DNA from: Cyanophora paradoxa
Taxonomy: Eukaryota > Glaucocystophyceae > Cyanophorales > Cyanophoraceae
Direction: 5' to 3'
Assembly (NCBI GenBank): GCA_004431415.1
Contig: QPMI01000029.1
Span: forward strand, 186,001-250,000
Length of the DNA stretch: 64,000 nucleotides
In this document: piece after piece, positions 11,841-23,178 of the stretch
Position numbering within the stretch: position 1 is the stretch's first letter
Layout: each line of letters begins with the position of its first letter
Position numbers and translations under genes: made by a program
Notes under the pieces: model-generated
What the model was told of the DNA's origin: nothing
Databases searched by the model: none
The model's input: the letters and a program-made list of their open reading frames with translations, nothing else

Positions 11841-13240
11841 CGGTGCCTGAGCTTTTCGAATTACGACTAGATTATCATCTCCATCAGCGAGATCAAAGAA
11901 TACGGGACATATACTAGCTCGCGCCCAGTGATATCGATACGCCCCGGCCCCTTAGTTTTACAGACTGTGACCCCGTCGACGTCGTGTCGCGATCATGAGC
12001 GCTGCACGGCCTCCAATTGCCAAATTACAATTGCAAGCTGCCTCGTGCATTCGCCCCCTGTGGCGAGCCGCCCTAGGCTTTCGCCGCGCTTTGCGCCTCC
12101 CTAGCTATATATAGGCCTCGCCTGCCCTTCTCCGGATCCCTCCTCCCGTTTCCCCCATTAATCACAGCAAGTCGTTAATTCTTGTCCCCTCTCTCGCATA
12201 TGATTGCGGGCGGGCGGCCGCGGGCGGGTGGGGGGCGGGGCGGGTAATGTATGGCGGGCGGGCGGGCGGGCGGGGGCGGGGCCGAGGCCGGCGGCCGCGG
12301 CCGCGGCCCCCGACTAATTCGATCTAACTGAGTCGTCGACCTAATTGCAATTAGATCGCAATCAGGTCCTTGCAATTGGATCGCAATTAGGTCCTTATGC
12401 CCATTTTATTGTCGGAATTAGTCGGGGCGATCCAATATTTAAGTCTCAGTTAGGTCGTAATTAGATCAGTTGACGTTCGGACCCCTTTACTAGTGATCAT
12501 GAGAAGGAGCCGTCGGGGCGGGGAGCAGCGCCGAGACGGTTTCCGCGTCCTGCTTCGAATTCTATGTCAAATTTTGTCAATTTGTCAAATGCGCCCAGCA
12601 GCAGCGTAGAACAATTAGAACCTTTCCTTGGCCCGCAACCCTGCGGCCAGCTTTCAGAGGAGTCCGCTCTTTCTCTCTTTTATTTTCTTTCCACGGACCG
12701 CTGCCTTTCTTTCACTTTCTTAGCAAACGTCTCATACCTTTTTTCGGCCTGGCCCTAGCCCGGTGCACCAGATGTTTAGCACAGTCGGCTGCTAGCGGGC
12801 TGCGCCCCCTCCTTGAACAACTACAGCTAGTTCTCTTGTATGGCCCAGCCCCACTGCTTTCACGAAGGCTTTTTTGAGATTTTTGCCTTCGGCCCTGCAA
12901 CTTAGACTAGAGATTAGATAGGCCTAAGCCTGGATGTGGGGGAGGGGGGGGGGGGAGGGCGGGGAGGGGGGCGCGGGGCTAGGAAGAGGTGCCCGCATAG
13001 GTAAGGACGCGCCCGCTCAGGACCCCTCGGCGGCGACGGAGCGGGAGAGGTAAAAACAAATTTAAATCACAGGCATTCACGTTCAGCTACAGACTGCAAG
13101 CGCATGCGCAGCTGCACTGTCTCCTGCACAGTGCCTGCACTGCGGCAGCTACAAATTTCCTACAATTACTACTAGTATATATATAGGCTACTTGGCTTAG
13201 TAGGCTGCACATATCGTTGCAGGATTACTACGTATACGTA
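11841..13240. other. Host intergenic sequence with short repeats and G-runs (block A)
   Basis: No gene supported. It holds a TATATATAGG TATA-like site near 12106, a GC-rich low-complexity run (12200-12310), two near-identical 25-base direct repeats built from GCAATTAGATCGCAAT (12340-12395), and a G-run region at 12936-12985 able to form quadruplexes. The equivalent in block B is 60098-61543. Confidence 0.5.
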
Positions 13241-13648
13241 CGTGTAACACTTAAGTAATTAATGCGGGCACTTTAGTATTTTTTTTGAGAGACTACGAAG
13301 GGCAAACCCCCGTATAGGTACTACGGTAGTAAAATTAAAAATCGACAAAGCAATCACAAATCAAAGATAGTCGTAGGCAATCGCGATCGCAAGACGTATA
13401 TACGCATAAGAACTAGGATCACGACGAGGGACAATGCGGTCCCAAATTAATGCGTTTTTCGCTGTCAAAACGCATTAATTTGGGACCGCATTAATATCGA
13501 AACGCTAAGAAAGTGCTGTATGTACCCCCTTACAGCAGCCAAAAGGCTTAAGCTTCAAAACGCATTAATTCGGTGCCACATTATTATCAATACCAGGGTC
13601 CGGGTCCAAAAACGCATTATTACTGGCGCATTAATTAAGTGTTACACG
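13241..13648. repeat. Palindromic repeat element with CGCAT word (block A copy)
   Basis: Copy of the element at 61544-61955. It has terminal inverted repeats beginning CGTGTAACACTTAA and several internal inverted copies of CGCATTAAT, including a 60-base palindrome at about 13433-13494 (TGCGGTCCCAAATTAATGCG and its complement). It has no coding capacity and resembles a non-autonomous DNA transposon (MITE-like). Confidence 0.65.
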
Positions 13649-13853
13649 TAGTATACTAGTAGCCTAGTAGCTAGTATTGGTAGTATGGTACTAGCGCAGA
13701 AAACAAAATCCGACCGTCGGACCGATGATATCGATCGTGTCTTTTGGCACTTCCGGATCACGGCGGGATCGGATATCGAATCATATTAACGATACCGTAA
13801 TACACAATATATTATGTCATGCAAATTATGTCGTTTTAAAACCCGAGCCTTCA

Positions 13854-15338
13854 GACTCTTTCTACATGCATCATTGAAGTTGTCCTTCTAACCCAGGGCA
13901 TGCGCAGAGCGGCTCTGCCTTCGCGTACGCGTGCGCCCTCGGGCGCGTCGCCGTGACGCGACGACGGTAATGGTGGCCACTCCGCCCCGGACGCCCCGTG
14001 CGCACGCCGCGCTCGCGCCATCCCTTCCCCGCGCCGGCCCCGCGGCGCTCCTCTGAGCGGCGGGACAGGCCGCGGGCGCTGTGGTGAGCGGCGGCTGTGG
14101 TGAGCAGGCAGGCCCTCGCGGCCTCCGCCAGCAGCTCATCGCCGCCTCCGCCTCGGGCGTCGGCGTGTGCGCGCCGGCCCCCGCCCCGGCCTCCCGCCCC
14201 CGGCGCTTGCTGAGAAACAAGCCGCAGGCCGGCGGGGCGCGGGGCGCTGCGGCTCATGGAGGTGGCGGCGCTCGTCCTCGCCGCCGCCCTCAAGGCCGGC
14301 AACGAGCGCCTGTGCGCCGGCCGCCCCGCCCCCGCCCCCGCCCCCGCCCCCGCCGCCTCGCCCTGAGGGCGCGGGTGCCCAGCAGCCTGACGATGGCGGC
14401 GGACAAGTACGCGAGCTCTTCGCGCACGCCGACGCCCCCGCGGCCCTCGCCCTGCAGCTCCTCCACCGCCACCGCGTCGACTCCCCGCTCCTCGCCGCCC
14501 CCACCGCCCACCCGCCCGCTTCTCCCTCGTCGCCCTCCTCGGCCTGCCCCGCCCGCCCGCTCGTCCCTCGCGGGCCTGACGGGGCGGGCGGGGACAGATC
14601 CCGGGCGGCCTCCTTCACGTCCCTCTTCCGGGCGCACGCGGCCGGCGCCTGAGACCGCGCCATCGCCATGCAGGCGCCCGGACCCTCCCGCCCCGCCCCC
14701 GCCCCGCCCCGCCCGCGCCCTCTGACGGAGCCGCAGGGCGCGCCCCCGCCGCCCCTCCCTGCCCTCGTACACATCCCGAACTCCTCTCTTCCCTCGTCTC
14801 CAGTGCGCCGTACCCCTCCCGAACCCGGCGCGGCGCCTCGTACCCCGCCCCGACGCCGGCGCCGCTCCGGCAGACGCGCCTCTGGTGGCCGGCTCGGCGA
14901 CCTCTTCCACGAGCTCCCCAGCCGCGCCAGCGAGCTCCCCAGCCACGCCAGCAGGCCCGTACCCCCCCCCAACTGGACTCGGCGTACCCCCCTCAACCCC
15001 GGCGCGCAGGGCGATGTACAGGGCGCTGCTGGAGGTGCTGGGGGCCCGGTACCCCCCAGGACGTCGGTCAGGCCTGCCTGGCCGCCGCCGTCGTCCTCCC
15101 CGAGCCCCCATGGGCGCCCCGCCGGCGCGCCGCTGGCGCGCTGCAGCGCCGCCGGCTGGCGCCGCCGGCTGGCGCCGCCGGGCTGCACGGGCGCCGCCAC
15201 GGGCCGAGGGCGCATCCCAGCGAACACGCTGCTCAACTGTCCGTGCGAGCTTTCTTCGCCCCGCCCCTCCCCCCCTCCCCCCCTAGCTTGCTTCGTCCGC
15301 CGTTTTTTGGAGCGGATCCAACGCTGCCGTTTTTTCGC

Positions 15339-15369
<31 letters not shown>

Positions 15370-16523
15370 TGCCGTTTTTTGGAGCGGAACCAACGCTGAC
15401 GCTGGCCGTGCAGCACGCATCCGCCGGCAAAGAGCTCTACTGTGCGTCGCCCCGGCCCTCCACTGAATGAAATGACTGACTGAATTCGACTGGCGGTGCA
15501 GTGGGTTAGACGTTGCTCTAGCTGCAGCAACGGCGGCCGGGAGGCTGATCGCGGTGCCGTCCCTGCCCCGCCCACCCGAGCATGCGCAGCGGCTTCTGAC
15601 GGTGCCGCGCCTCTTGGGCCAGGAAGCTGGCGGAAGCCCGGAGCCAGTGACCATCGCTGTTCCAGCCTGGCTAGCGGATCACACGTACGCCCGTACCCCT
15701 TCCGCGGCATCAATATATAACCCCTCCCCGCTCATTCTCTCCGCACTACAGGCAGGAAGCAGCGAAGCAGAGAGCAGCGCGCGCCCGAGTTCTTCAGCAG
15801 CGACGTCGACCGGCCGAGAGGAAGTCAATTTGATCCGTCATATAGGGCAGGAAGCATGTAGAAAGCGTTTCAGGAAGCATTTTTAGATCAGTGTAGATGC
15901 GCTATAATGTCTGAGCAGCGTTTGGTAGTCGGCAACCCGAGAAATTCGGTCTGCCAGCTGCCATACAAACCCAACCACAGGTGTTGGGAATGTATGGCAG
16001 TTGGCAAGCGAGGGGTACGGGGAAATCCGTGCAAATCGGGCGAGAATTGTGTTAATTTACGACAAAATTAAAACATAAAATAGACCGAATTACCTAATTT
16101 TGGGGGGGAGAAACACGAAAATTGCGCTATTTTATCGAAATTTCGGCTCCCACCCCCCGATCAAAATCCCCACCGTGTGGCACCAAATTAAAATATTGAG
16201 CACGAAATTGGCCACTTCCTAGCGCGAGCTCTAGGTCGCCGGGCCGGCGCTCCTCGCCCAGGGCGCGTACAGACTCCGCGCATGTTCCAACGCCTTCATA
16301 GACATATATATAAGATAGAGCACCCCTGTGAAACTTCAGAATCCGGGTTCTCAATAGTAGGCGGGCCTTAGCGCGAAATTGCCTAGGGCGGCATCGAACC
16401 CGGTTGTTCCATTCCAACAGAATTCTTGAAGTTCGGGTACCTTAGCGGGACTTAACAATAGGTAGCTAGCGACTCCGTGACGGGCCGGAGGTTCCTAGCG
16501 ATCTTAGCTGGGTTTATGAGAAG
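13854..16523. repeat. Host 2.67-kb tandem repeat, unit 1
   Basis: First unit of an array. Each unit contains: a GC-rich half (about 13.9-15.2 kb here) with a C-homopolymer of about 27 bases at 15341; a TATA-containing segment (ATATATAACCCC at 15711-15724) that could be a promoter; a strong stem-loop (15950-16008, arms containing TGCCATACA and TGTATGGCA); and an AT-richer tail. Long open frames on both strands of the GC-rich half arise from composition. A frame reading MAADKYA..LFAHADAP and another reading AMYRALLEVLG recur in each unit and may be exon remnants of a host gene, without recognised domains. Confidence 0.85.
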
Positions 16524-18013
16524 GCTCTATTTCTACATGCATCATTGAAGTTGTCCTTCTAACCCAGGGCATGCGCAGAGCCGGCTCTGCCTTCGCGTAC
16601 GCGTGCGCCCTCGGGCGCGTCGCCGTGACGCGACGACGGTAATGGTGGCCACTCCGCCCGGACGCCCCGTGCGCCACGCCGCGCTCGCGCCATCCCTTCC
16701 CCCGCGCCGGCCCGCGGCGCTCCTCTGAGGCGGCGGGACAGGCCGCGGGCGGCTGTGGTGAGCGGGCGGCTGTGGTGAGCAGGCAGGCCCTCGCGGCCTC
16801 CGCCCAGCAGCTCATCGCCGCCTCCGCCTCGGGCGTCGGCGTGTGCGCGCCGGCCCCGCCCCGGCCTCCCGCCCCCCGGCGCTTGCTGAGAAACAAGCCG
16901 CAGGCCGGCGGGGCGCGGGGCGCTGCGGCTCATGGAGGTGGCGGCGCTCGTCCTCGCCGCCGCCCTCAAGGCCGGCAACGAGCGCCTGTGCGCCGGCCGC
17001 CCCGCCCCCGCCCCGCCCCGCCCCCGCCGCCTCGCCCTGAGGGCGCGGGGTGCCAGCAGCCTGACGATGGCGGCGGACAAGTACGCGAGGCTCTTCGCGC
17101 ACGCCGACGCCCCCGCGGCCCTCGCCCTGCAGCTCCTCCACCGCCACCGCGTCGACTCCCCGCTCCTCGCCGCCCCACCGCCCACCCCGCCCGCTTCTCC
17201 CTCGTCGCCCTCCTCGGCCTGCCCCGCCCCGCCCGCTCGTCCCTCGCGGGCCTGACGGGCGGGCGGGGACAGATCCCGGGCGGCCTCCTTCACGTCCCTC
17301 TTCCGGGCGCACGCGGCCGGCGCCTGAGACCGCGCCATCGCCATGCAGGCGCCCGGACCCCTCCCGCCCGCCCCCGCCCCGCCCCGCCCCGCGCCTCTGA
17401 CGGAGCCGCAGGGCGCGCCCCCGCCGCCCTCCCTGCCCTCGTACACATCCCCGAACTCCTCTCTTCCCTCGTCTCCAGTGCGCCGTACCCCTCCCGAACC
17501 CGGCGCGGCGCCTCGTACCCCGCCCCGACGCCGGCGCCGCTCCGGCAGACGCGCCGCTGGTGGCCGGCTCGGCGACCTCTTCCACGAGCTCCCCAGCCGC
17601 GCCAGCGAGCTCCCCAGCCACGCCAGCAGGCCCGTACCCCCCCCCCCAACTGGACTCGGCGTACCCCCCTCAACCCCGGGCGCGCAGGGCGATGTACAGG
17701 GCGCTGCTGGAGGTGCTGGGGGCCGGTACCCCCCAGGACGTCGGTCAGGCCTGCCTGGCCGCCGCCGTCGTCCTCCCCGAGCCCCCATGGGCGCCCCCGC
17801 CGGCGCGCCGCTGGCGCGCTGCAGCGCCGCCGGCTGCGCCGCCGGCTGGCGCCGCCGGCTGCACGGGCGCCGCCACGGGCCCGAGGGCGCATCCAGCGAA
17901 CACGCTGCTCAACTGTCCGTGCGAGCTTTCTTCGCCCCGCCCCTCCCCCCTCCCCCCCCTAGCTTGCTTCGTCCGCCGTTTTTTGGAGCGGATCCAACGC
18001 TGCCGTTTTTTCG

Positions 18014-18047
<34 letters not shown>

Positions 18048-19199
18048 TGCCGTTTTTTGGAGCGGAACCAACGCTGACGCTGGCCGTGCAGCACGCATCC
18101 GCCGGCAAAGAGCTCTACTGTGCGTCGCCCCGGCCCTCCACTGAATGAAATGACTGACTGAATTCGACTGGCGGTGCAGTGGTTAGACGTTGCTCTAGCT
18201 GCAGCAACGGCGGCCGGGAGGCTGATCGCGGTGCCGTCCCTGCCCCGCCCACCCGAGCATGCGCAGCGGCTTCTGACGGTGCGCGCCTCTTGGGCCAGGA
18301 AGCTGGCGGAAGCCCGGAGCCAGTGACCATCGCTGTTCCAGCCTGGCTAGCGGATCACACGTACGCCCGTACCCCTTCCGCGGCATCAATATATAACCCC
18401 TCCCCGCTCATTCTCTCCGCACTACAGGCAGGAAGCAGCGAAGCAGAGAGCAGCGCGCGCCCGAGTTCTTCAGCAGCGACGTCGACCGGCCGAGAGGAAG
18501 TCAATTTGATCCGTCATATAGGGCAGGAAAGCATGTAGAAAGCGTTTCAGGAAGCATTTTTAGATCAGTGTAGATGCGCTATAATGTCTGAGCAGCGTTT
18601 GGTAGTCGGCAACCCGAGAAATTCGGTCTGCCAGCTGCCATACAAACCCAACCACAGGTGGTTGGAATGTATGGCAGTTGGCAAGCGAGGGTACGGGGAA
18701 ATCCGTGCAAATCGGGCGAGAATTGTGTTAATTTACGACAAAATTAAAACATAAAATAGACCGAATTACCTAATTTTGGGGGGGAGAAACACGAAAATTG
18801 CGCTATTTTATCGAAATTTCGGCTCCCACCCCCCGATCAAAATCCCCACCGTGTGGCACCAAATTAAAATATTGAGCACGAAATTGGCCACTTCCTAGCG
18901 CGAGCTCTAGGTCGCCGGGCCGGCGCTCCTCGCCCAGGGCGCGTACAGACTCCGCGCATGTTCCAACGCCTTCATAGACATATATATAAGATAGAGCACC
19001 CTGTGAAACTTCAGAATCCGGGTTCTCAATAGTAGGCGGGCCTTAGCGCGAAATTGCCTAGGGCGGCATCGAACCCGGGTTGTTCCATTCCAACAGAATT
19101 CTTGAAGTTCGGGTACCTTAGCGGGACTTAACAATAGGTAGCTAGCGACTCCGTGACGGGCCGGAGGTTCCTAGCGATCTTAGCTGGGTTTATGAGAAG
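16524..19199. repeat. Host 2.67-kb tandem repeat, unit 2
   Basis: Second unit, 2676 bases, very similar to unit 1 throughout, with small indels concentrated in C or G runs (C-run at 18016-18046). It carries the same TATA-like segment near 18392, stem-loop near 18630-18690 and AT-rich tail. Confidence 0.9.
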
Positions 19200-21280
19200 G
19201 CTCTATTTCTACATGCATCATTGAAGTTGTCCTTCTAACCCAGGGCATGCGCAGAGCCGGCTCTGCCTTCGCGTACGCGTGCGCCCTCGGGCGCGTCGCC
19301 GTGACGCGACGACGGTAATGGTGGCCACTCCGCCCCGGACGCCCCGTGCGCCACGCCGCGCTCGCGCCATCCCTTCCCCGCGCCGGGCCCCGCGGCGCTC
19401 CTCTGAGGCGGCGGGACAGGCCGCGGGCGGCTGTGGTGAGCGGGCGGCTGTGGTGAGCAGGCAGGCCCTCGCGGCCTCCGCCCAGCAGCTCATCGCCGCC
19501 TCCGCCTCGGGCGTCGGCGTGTGCGCGCCGGCCCCCGCCCGGCCTCCCGCCCCCCGGCGCTTGCTGAGAAACAAGCCGCAGGCCGGCGGGGCGCGGGGCG
19601 CTGCGGCTCATGGAGGTGGCGGCGCTCGTCCTCGCCGCCGCCCTCAAGGCCGGCAACGAGCGCCTGTGCGCCGGCCGCCCCGCCCCCGCCCCCGCCCCCG
19701 CCCCCGCCGCCTCGCCCTGAGGGGCGCGGGGTGCCCAGCAGCCTGACGATGGCGGCGGACAAGTACGCGAGGCTCTTCGCGCACGCCGACGCCCCCGCGG
19801 CCCTCGCCCTGCAGCTCCTCCACCGCCACCGCGTCGACTCCCCGCTCCTCGCCGCCCCCACCGCCCACCCCGCCCGCTTCTCCCTCGTCGCCCTCCTCGG
19901 CCTGCCCCGCCCCGCCCGCTCGTCCCTCGCGGGGCCTGACGGGGCGGGGCGGGGACAGATCCCGGGGCGGCCTCCTTCACGTCCCTCTTCCGGGCGCACG
20001 CGGCCGGCGCCTGAGACCGCGCCATCGCCATGCAGGCGCCCGGACCCCTCCCGCCCCGCCCCCGCCCCGCCCCGCCCCGCGCCCTCTGACGGAGCCGCAG
20101 GGCGCGCCCCGCCGCCCTCCCTGCCCTCGTACACATCCCCGAACTCCTCTCTTCCCTCGTCTCCAGTGCGCCGTACCCCTCCCGAACCCGGCGCGGCGCC
20201 TCGTACCCCGCCCCGACGCCGGCGCCGCTCCGGCAGACGCGCCGCTGGTGGCCGGCTCGGCGACCTCTTCCACGAGCTCCCCAGCCGCGCCAGCGAGCTC
20301 CCCAGCCACGCCAGCAGGCCCGTACCCCCCCCCAACTGGACTCGGCGTACCCCCTCAACCCCGGGCGCGCAGGGCGATGTACAGGGCGCTGCTGGAGGTG
20401 CTGGGGGGCCCGGTACCCCCCAGGACGTCGGTCAGGCCTGCCTGGCCGCCGCCGTCGTCCTCCCCGAGCCCCCCATGGGCGCCCCCGCCGGCGCGCCGCT
20501 GGCGCGCTGCAGCGCCGCCGGCTGGCGCCGCCGGCTGGCGCCGCCGGGCTGCACGGGCGCCGCCACGGGCCCGAGGGCGCATCCCAGCGAACACGCTGCT
20601 CAACTGTCCGTGCGAGCTTTCTTCGCCCCGCCCCTCCCCCCTCCCCCCCTAGCTTGCTTCGTCCGCCGTTTTTTGGAGCGGATCCAACGCTGCCGTTTTT
20701 TCGCCCCCCCCCCCCCCCCCCCCTCTGCCGTTTTTTGGAGCGGAACCAACGCTGACGCTGGCCGTGCAGCACGCATCCGCCGGCAAAGAGCTCTACTGTG
20801 CGTCGCCCCGGCCCTCCACTGAATGAAATGACTGACTGAATTCGACTGGCGGTGCAGTGGGTTAGACGTTGCTCTAGCTGCAGCAACGGCGGCCGGGGAG
20901 GCTGATCGCGGTGCCGTCCCTGCCCGCCCACCCGAGCATGCGCAGCGGCTTCTGACGGTGCCGCGCCTCTTGGGCCAGGAAGCTGGCGGAAGCCCGGAGC
21001 CAGTGACCATCGCTGTTCCAGCCTGGCTAGCGGATCACACGTACGCCCGTACCCCTTCCGCGGCATCAATATATAACCCCTCCCCGCTCATTCTCTCCGC
21101 ACTACAGGCAGGAAGCAGCGAAGCAGAGAGCAGCGCGCGCCCGAGTTCTTCAGCAGCGACGTCGACCGGCCGAGAGGAAGTCAATTTGATCCGTCATATA
21201 GGGGCAGGAAAGCATGTAGAAAGCGTTTCAGGAAGCATTTTTAGATCAGTGTAGATGCGCTATAATGTCTGAGCAGCGTT
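19200..21280. repeat. Host tandem repeat, unit 3, interrupted by the viral insertion
   Basis: Third unit, running to GAGCAGCGTT at 21280, where the unit would continue TGGTAGTCGG; viral sequence begins at 21281 instead. Private variants here (GGCCGGGGAGG, CCTGCCCGCCC, TATAGGGGCAGG) differ from units 1 and 2 but are shared with the right flank of the insertion. Confidence 0.9.
20543..21280 (+). repeat. 738-bp direct repeat flanking the insertion, left copy
   Basis: Nearly identical to 48790-49526 in the same orientation, including private single-base variants absent from units 1 and 2. Much longer than a normal integrase target-site duplication, so it probably reflects recombination between array units, a recent duplication or an assembly overlap. 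Confidence 0.75.
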
Positions 21281-21300
21281 GAAAATAATTCACTCGTTAC

Positions 21301-22407
21301 TGCATTATGTCCAATTAAACAATCGATGAAATATCGGATGAAAATAATTCACTCGTTACTGCATTATGTCCAATTAAACAATCGATGAGATTGCGGCGTA
21401 TTTTGTTGGATTAGATGGTTACTGCATTATGTCCAATTAAACAATCGATGAGATATCGGATGAAAATAATTCACTCGTTACTGCATTATGTCCAATTAAA
21501 CAATCGATGAAATATCGGATGAAAATAATTCACTCGTTACTGCATTATGTCCAATTAAACAATCGATGAGATATCGGATGAAAATAATTCACTCGTTACT
21601 GCATTATGTCCAATTAAACAATCGTTGAGATTGCGGCGTATTTTGTTGGAAGAGATGGTTACTGCATTATGTCAAATTAAACAATCGATGAGATTCGGGT
21701 AAGATTTTTACTGTATCAAAATTGACCCCAGAGTTGCATTATGTCCAATTAAACAATTGATAAGATTGGATTCTGTTTTTTACTGTAAAAACATTGTATC
21801 TTAGGTGTATCAATCTCAATTGAATTAATCGATGTAATTTTGTTGGAAGAGATGGTTACAGCATTATGTCCAATTAAACAATCGATGAGATTTCGCTGAG
21901 ATGAAAACGGTTAGGCACTTTTTTATCGTGATCGGCGGATATCATTTAGATATAAAACGGGCTACTGAAATGGAGCGGGTTAATCGAAGTAGGCACTTTT
22001 TTTAATCGCGGTAGGCGGCGTAGGCGCGTTAGGCACTTCCTAATCGAGAATTAAAAAGAAGTCCCAAATACATCAACTTGTGTTTTTCAAAACGTTGATT
22101 TTATTTTTTATAGAGAGTTTCCAGAAAAGGTGCCTAAGTGCCTAACGTCAATTGAAAGTGCCTAACTTCAATTAAAAAGTGCCTAACTTCAATTAAAAAG
22201 TGCCTACCAAACGATATTCAGTGAGAGAAATAGAGATATGATATATTCACTTTCATTATCTGAGAAATATAAAGTGCCTACCAAACCATTAACAGTGTGA
22301 TTAACTCGGAAATCGCGCTGCTATCTGCTTCTCCGCTTTCTCCAACCCTGAAAAGATCTCTGTTATTCTCTCATCTATCAATTGTGATATTACTGAGGTC
22401 TTACTTT
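21301..22407 (+). repeat. Left terminal inverted repeat of element 2
   Basis: Matches the reverse complement of 47303-48407 with essentially no differences in the stretches I compared. The outer 600 bases hold nine copies of a motif starting TGCATTATGTCCAATTAAAC followed by AATCGATGAGAT or a variant, spaced about 59-75 bases. The inner part holds repeated GTGCCTAAC/TTAGGCACTT words in both orientations. It ends inside the coding region of the SpeD-like gene. Such repeats typically serve as replication origins and integrase substrates in protein-primed linear elements (inference). Confidence 0.92.
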
Positions 22408-22699
22408 GCGCTTCCAATCCACAAGTGAATACATCAATTGCTAACATTCCTTGATCAGAGTAACAATGAGCGGTTAAATGGCTCTCATCGAGAAGTAATA
22501 CCATCGCAAAACCGGGTGGCGAAACTCCACCATCGAAAATCTCGCAATGCTTGTGAACAACTCGGATACCTTGTTCTTGAATAATAGATTGAAAAAATTG
22601 CATTAACCACTTCGTTGTGGTGTCTATGTTGTCCAATCCCACCATCAATGGATGATTGAACTTGTAATCCAACATTACATGGAAACCGCGATGATTCAT
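22301..22699 (-). CDS. S-adenosylmethionine decarboxylase (SpeD-like)
   Basis: A 132-residue protein resembling bacterial and phage class 1 S-adenosylmethionine decarboxylase proenzymes. In the family the enzyme self-cleaves at a serine to create the pyruvoyl cofactor and makes decarboxylated SAM for spermidine synthesis. The expected motifs are in order: GVSPPGFAMVLLLDESHLTA with the cleavage/catalytic ESH at about residues 72-74, a following His in TAHCY, and DVFTCG with the catalytic Cys near residue 92. Length is typical for the family (about 115-135). The last 33 codons lie inside the terminal inverted repeat, so the C-terminal segment is duplicated at 47311-47409. Start chosen at the ATG at 22699. 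It is unusual cargo for this virus type; a role in host polyamine metabolism is inferred. Confidence 0.8.
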   Translation of the reverse strand: MNHRGFHVMLDYKFNHPLMVGLDNIDTTTKWLMQFFQSIIQEQGIRVVHKHCEIFDGGVSPPGFAMVLLLDESHLTAHCYSDQGMLAIDVFTCGLEAQSKTSVISQLIDERITEIFSGLEKAEKQIAARFPS

Positions 22700-22885
22700 T
22701 TATGAATTATATAGAAAAATTAAAAACGAAATTAGTAGGATGCGAACCATCTTAGCGAAAGTGTTTCCGTATGAGTTGGTCGATATCATAATGCTCCATT
22801 ATCATAAGACATGTCCGAATTGCTTCGATACTTGCATAATCATCAAAGGTAAATGCGGAAAGATGCTCATTTCTCTTTCGAAACT

Positions 22886-23158
22886 CTAATCAAAATACAA
22901 CATAACCGGTTTCTCTTCTATGACTATTCCCCATGTTGTTCTTTTTCTGTATGCATGAGAGTGTTTCTTAGAACACTGTCGGCAACCTGACCCCTTAATG
23001 TGATTAAATCCGTAAGTTAGGAACGTCTTATTACATTGTAGGCATCTAACAGTTACCTTTTCTTGCGCTTTCTTATAAACAGTGTCGCTATAATCAAATT
23101 TATCCTTACCATGGACTGACATAGCGGTATCTATAAACTTTCTTGTTTTTTCATCCAT
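22886..23158 (-). CDS. Small zinc-ribbon protein
   Basis: A 90-residue protein with two CxxC pairs (CLQC near residue 40 and CRQC near residue 59), preceded by VHGKDKFDYSDTVYKKAQEK. The pattern K-F-D-Y-S ... K-V-T-V-R-C ... H-I-K-G-S-G-C-x-x-C matches a zinc-binding module frequent in phage and giant-virus proteins, often attached to nucleases. Here it stands alone without a nuclease domain, so a DNA- or RNA-binding role is inferred only. It follows the first fibre-family gene by 20 bases on the same strand, suggesting co-transcription. The next 186 bases to the SpeD start contain no gene I can support. Confidence 0.6.
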   Translation of the reverse strand: MDEKTRKFIDTAMSVHGKDKFDYSDTVYKKAQEKVTVRCLQCNKTFLTYGFNHIKGSGCRQCSKKHSHAYRKRTTWGIVIEEKPVMLYFD

Positions 23159-23178
23159 TCCCTATATATACCTTAGAT

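Larger units (their letters stand above)
10040..13852. repeat. Host duplication block A (shortened copy of block B)
   Basis: The whole stretch matches 58210-62162 in the same orientation, starting at AGTGTTGACCTGC and ending at CCCGAGCCTTC. Block A is 3813 bases and block B 3953 bases. The 140-base difference is mostly scattered single-base losses, largely in homopolymers (for example GGG to GG). This breaks the F-box gene frame many times in A but rarely in B. Upstream and downstream flanks differ between A and B. Confidence 0.9.

Noticed and set aside
14136-15713. A 525-codon open frame and similar long frames in each tandem-repeat unit
   Set aside because: Both strands and several frames are open at once because of very high GC content and long C/G runs; residues are mostly G, R, A and P with no domain, and frames change with run length between units.
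16380-16420. tRNA-like B-box (GGGTTCGATGCC on the minus strand) in each tandem unit
   Set aside because: The flanking bases do not form a T-stem and no matching A-box, anticodon arm or acceptor stem could be built, so neither a tRNA nor a clear SINE is supported.
21271-21290. Short target-site duplication next to the insertion
   Set aside because: The bases adjoining the two junctions do not repeat; only the 738-base array duplication is present, which cannot be taken as a normal target-site duplication.
21301-21900. CRISPR-like appearance of regularly spaced repeats
   Set aside because: The spacers are themselves repeated (two types), the array is duplicated at the other end in inverted orientation, and the context is a eukaryotic viral element without cas genes.
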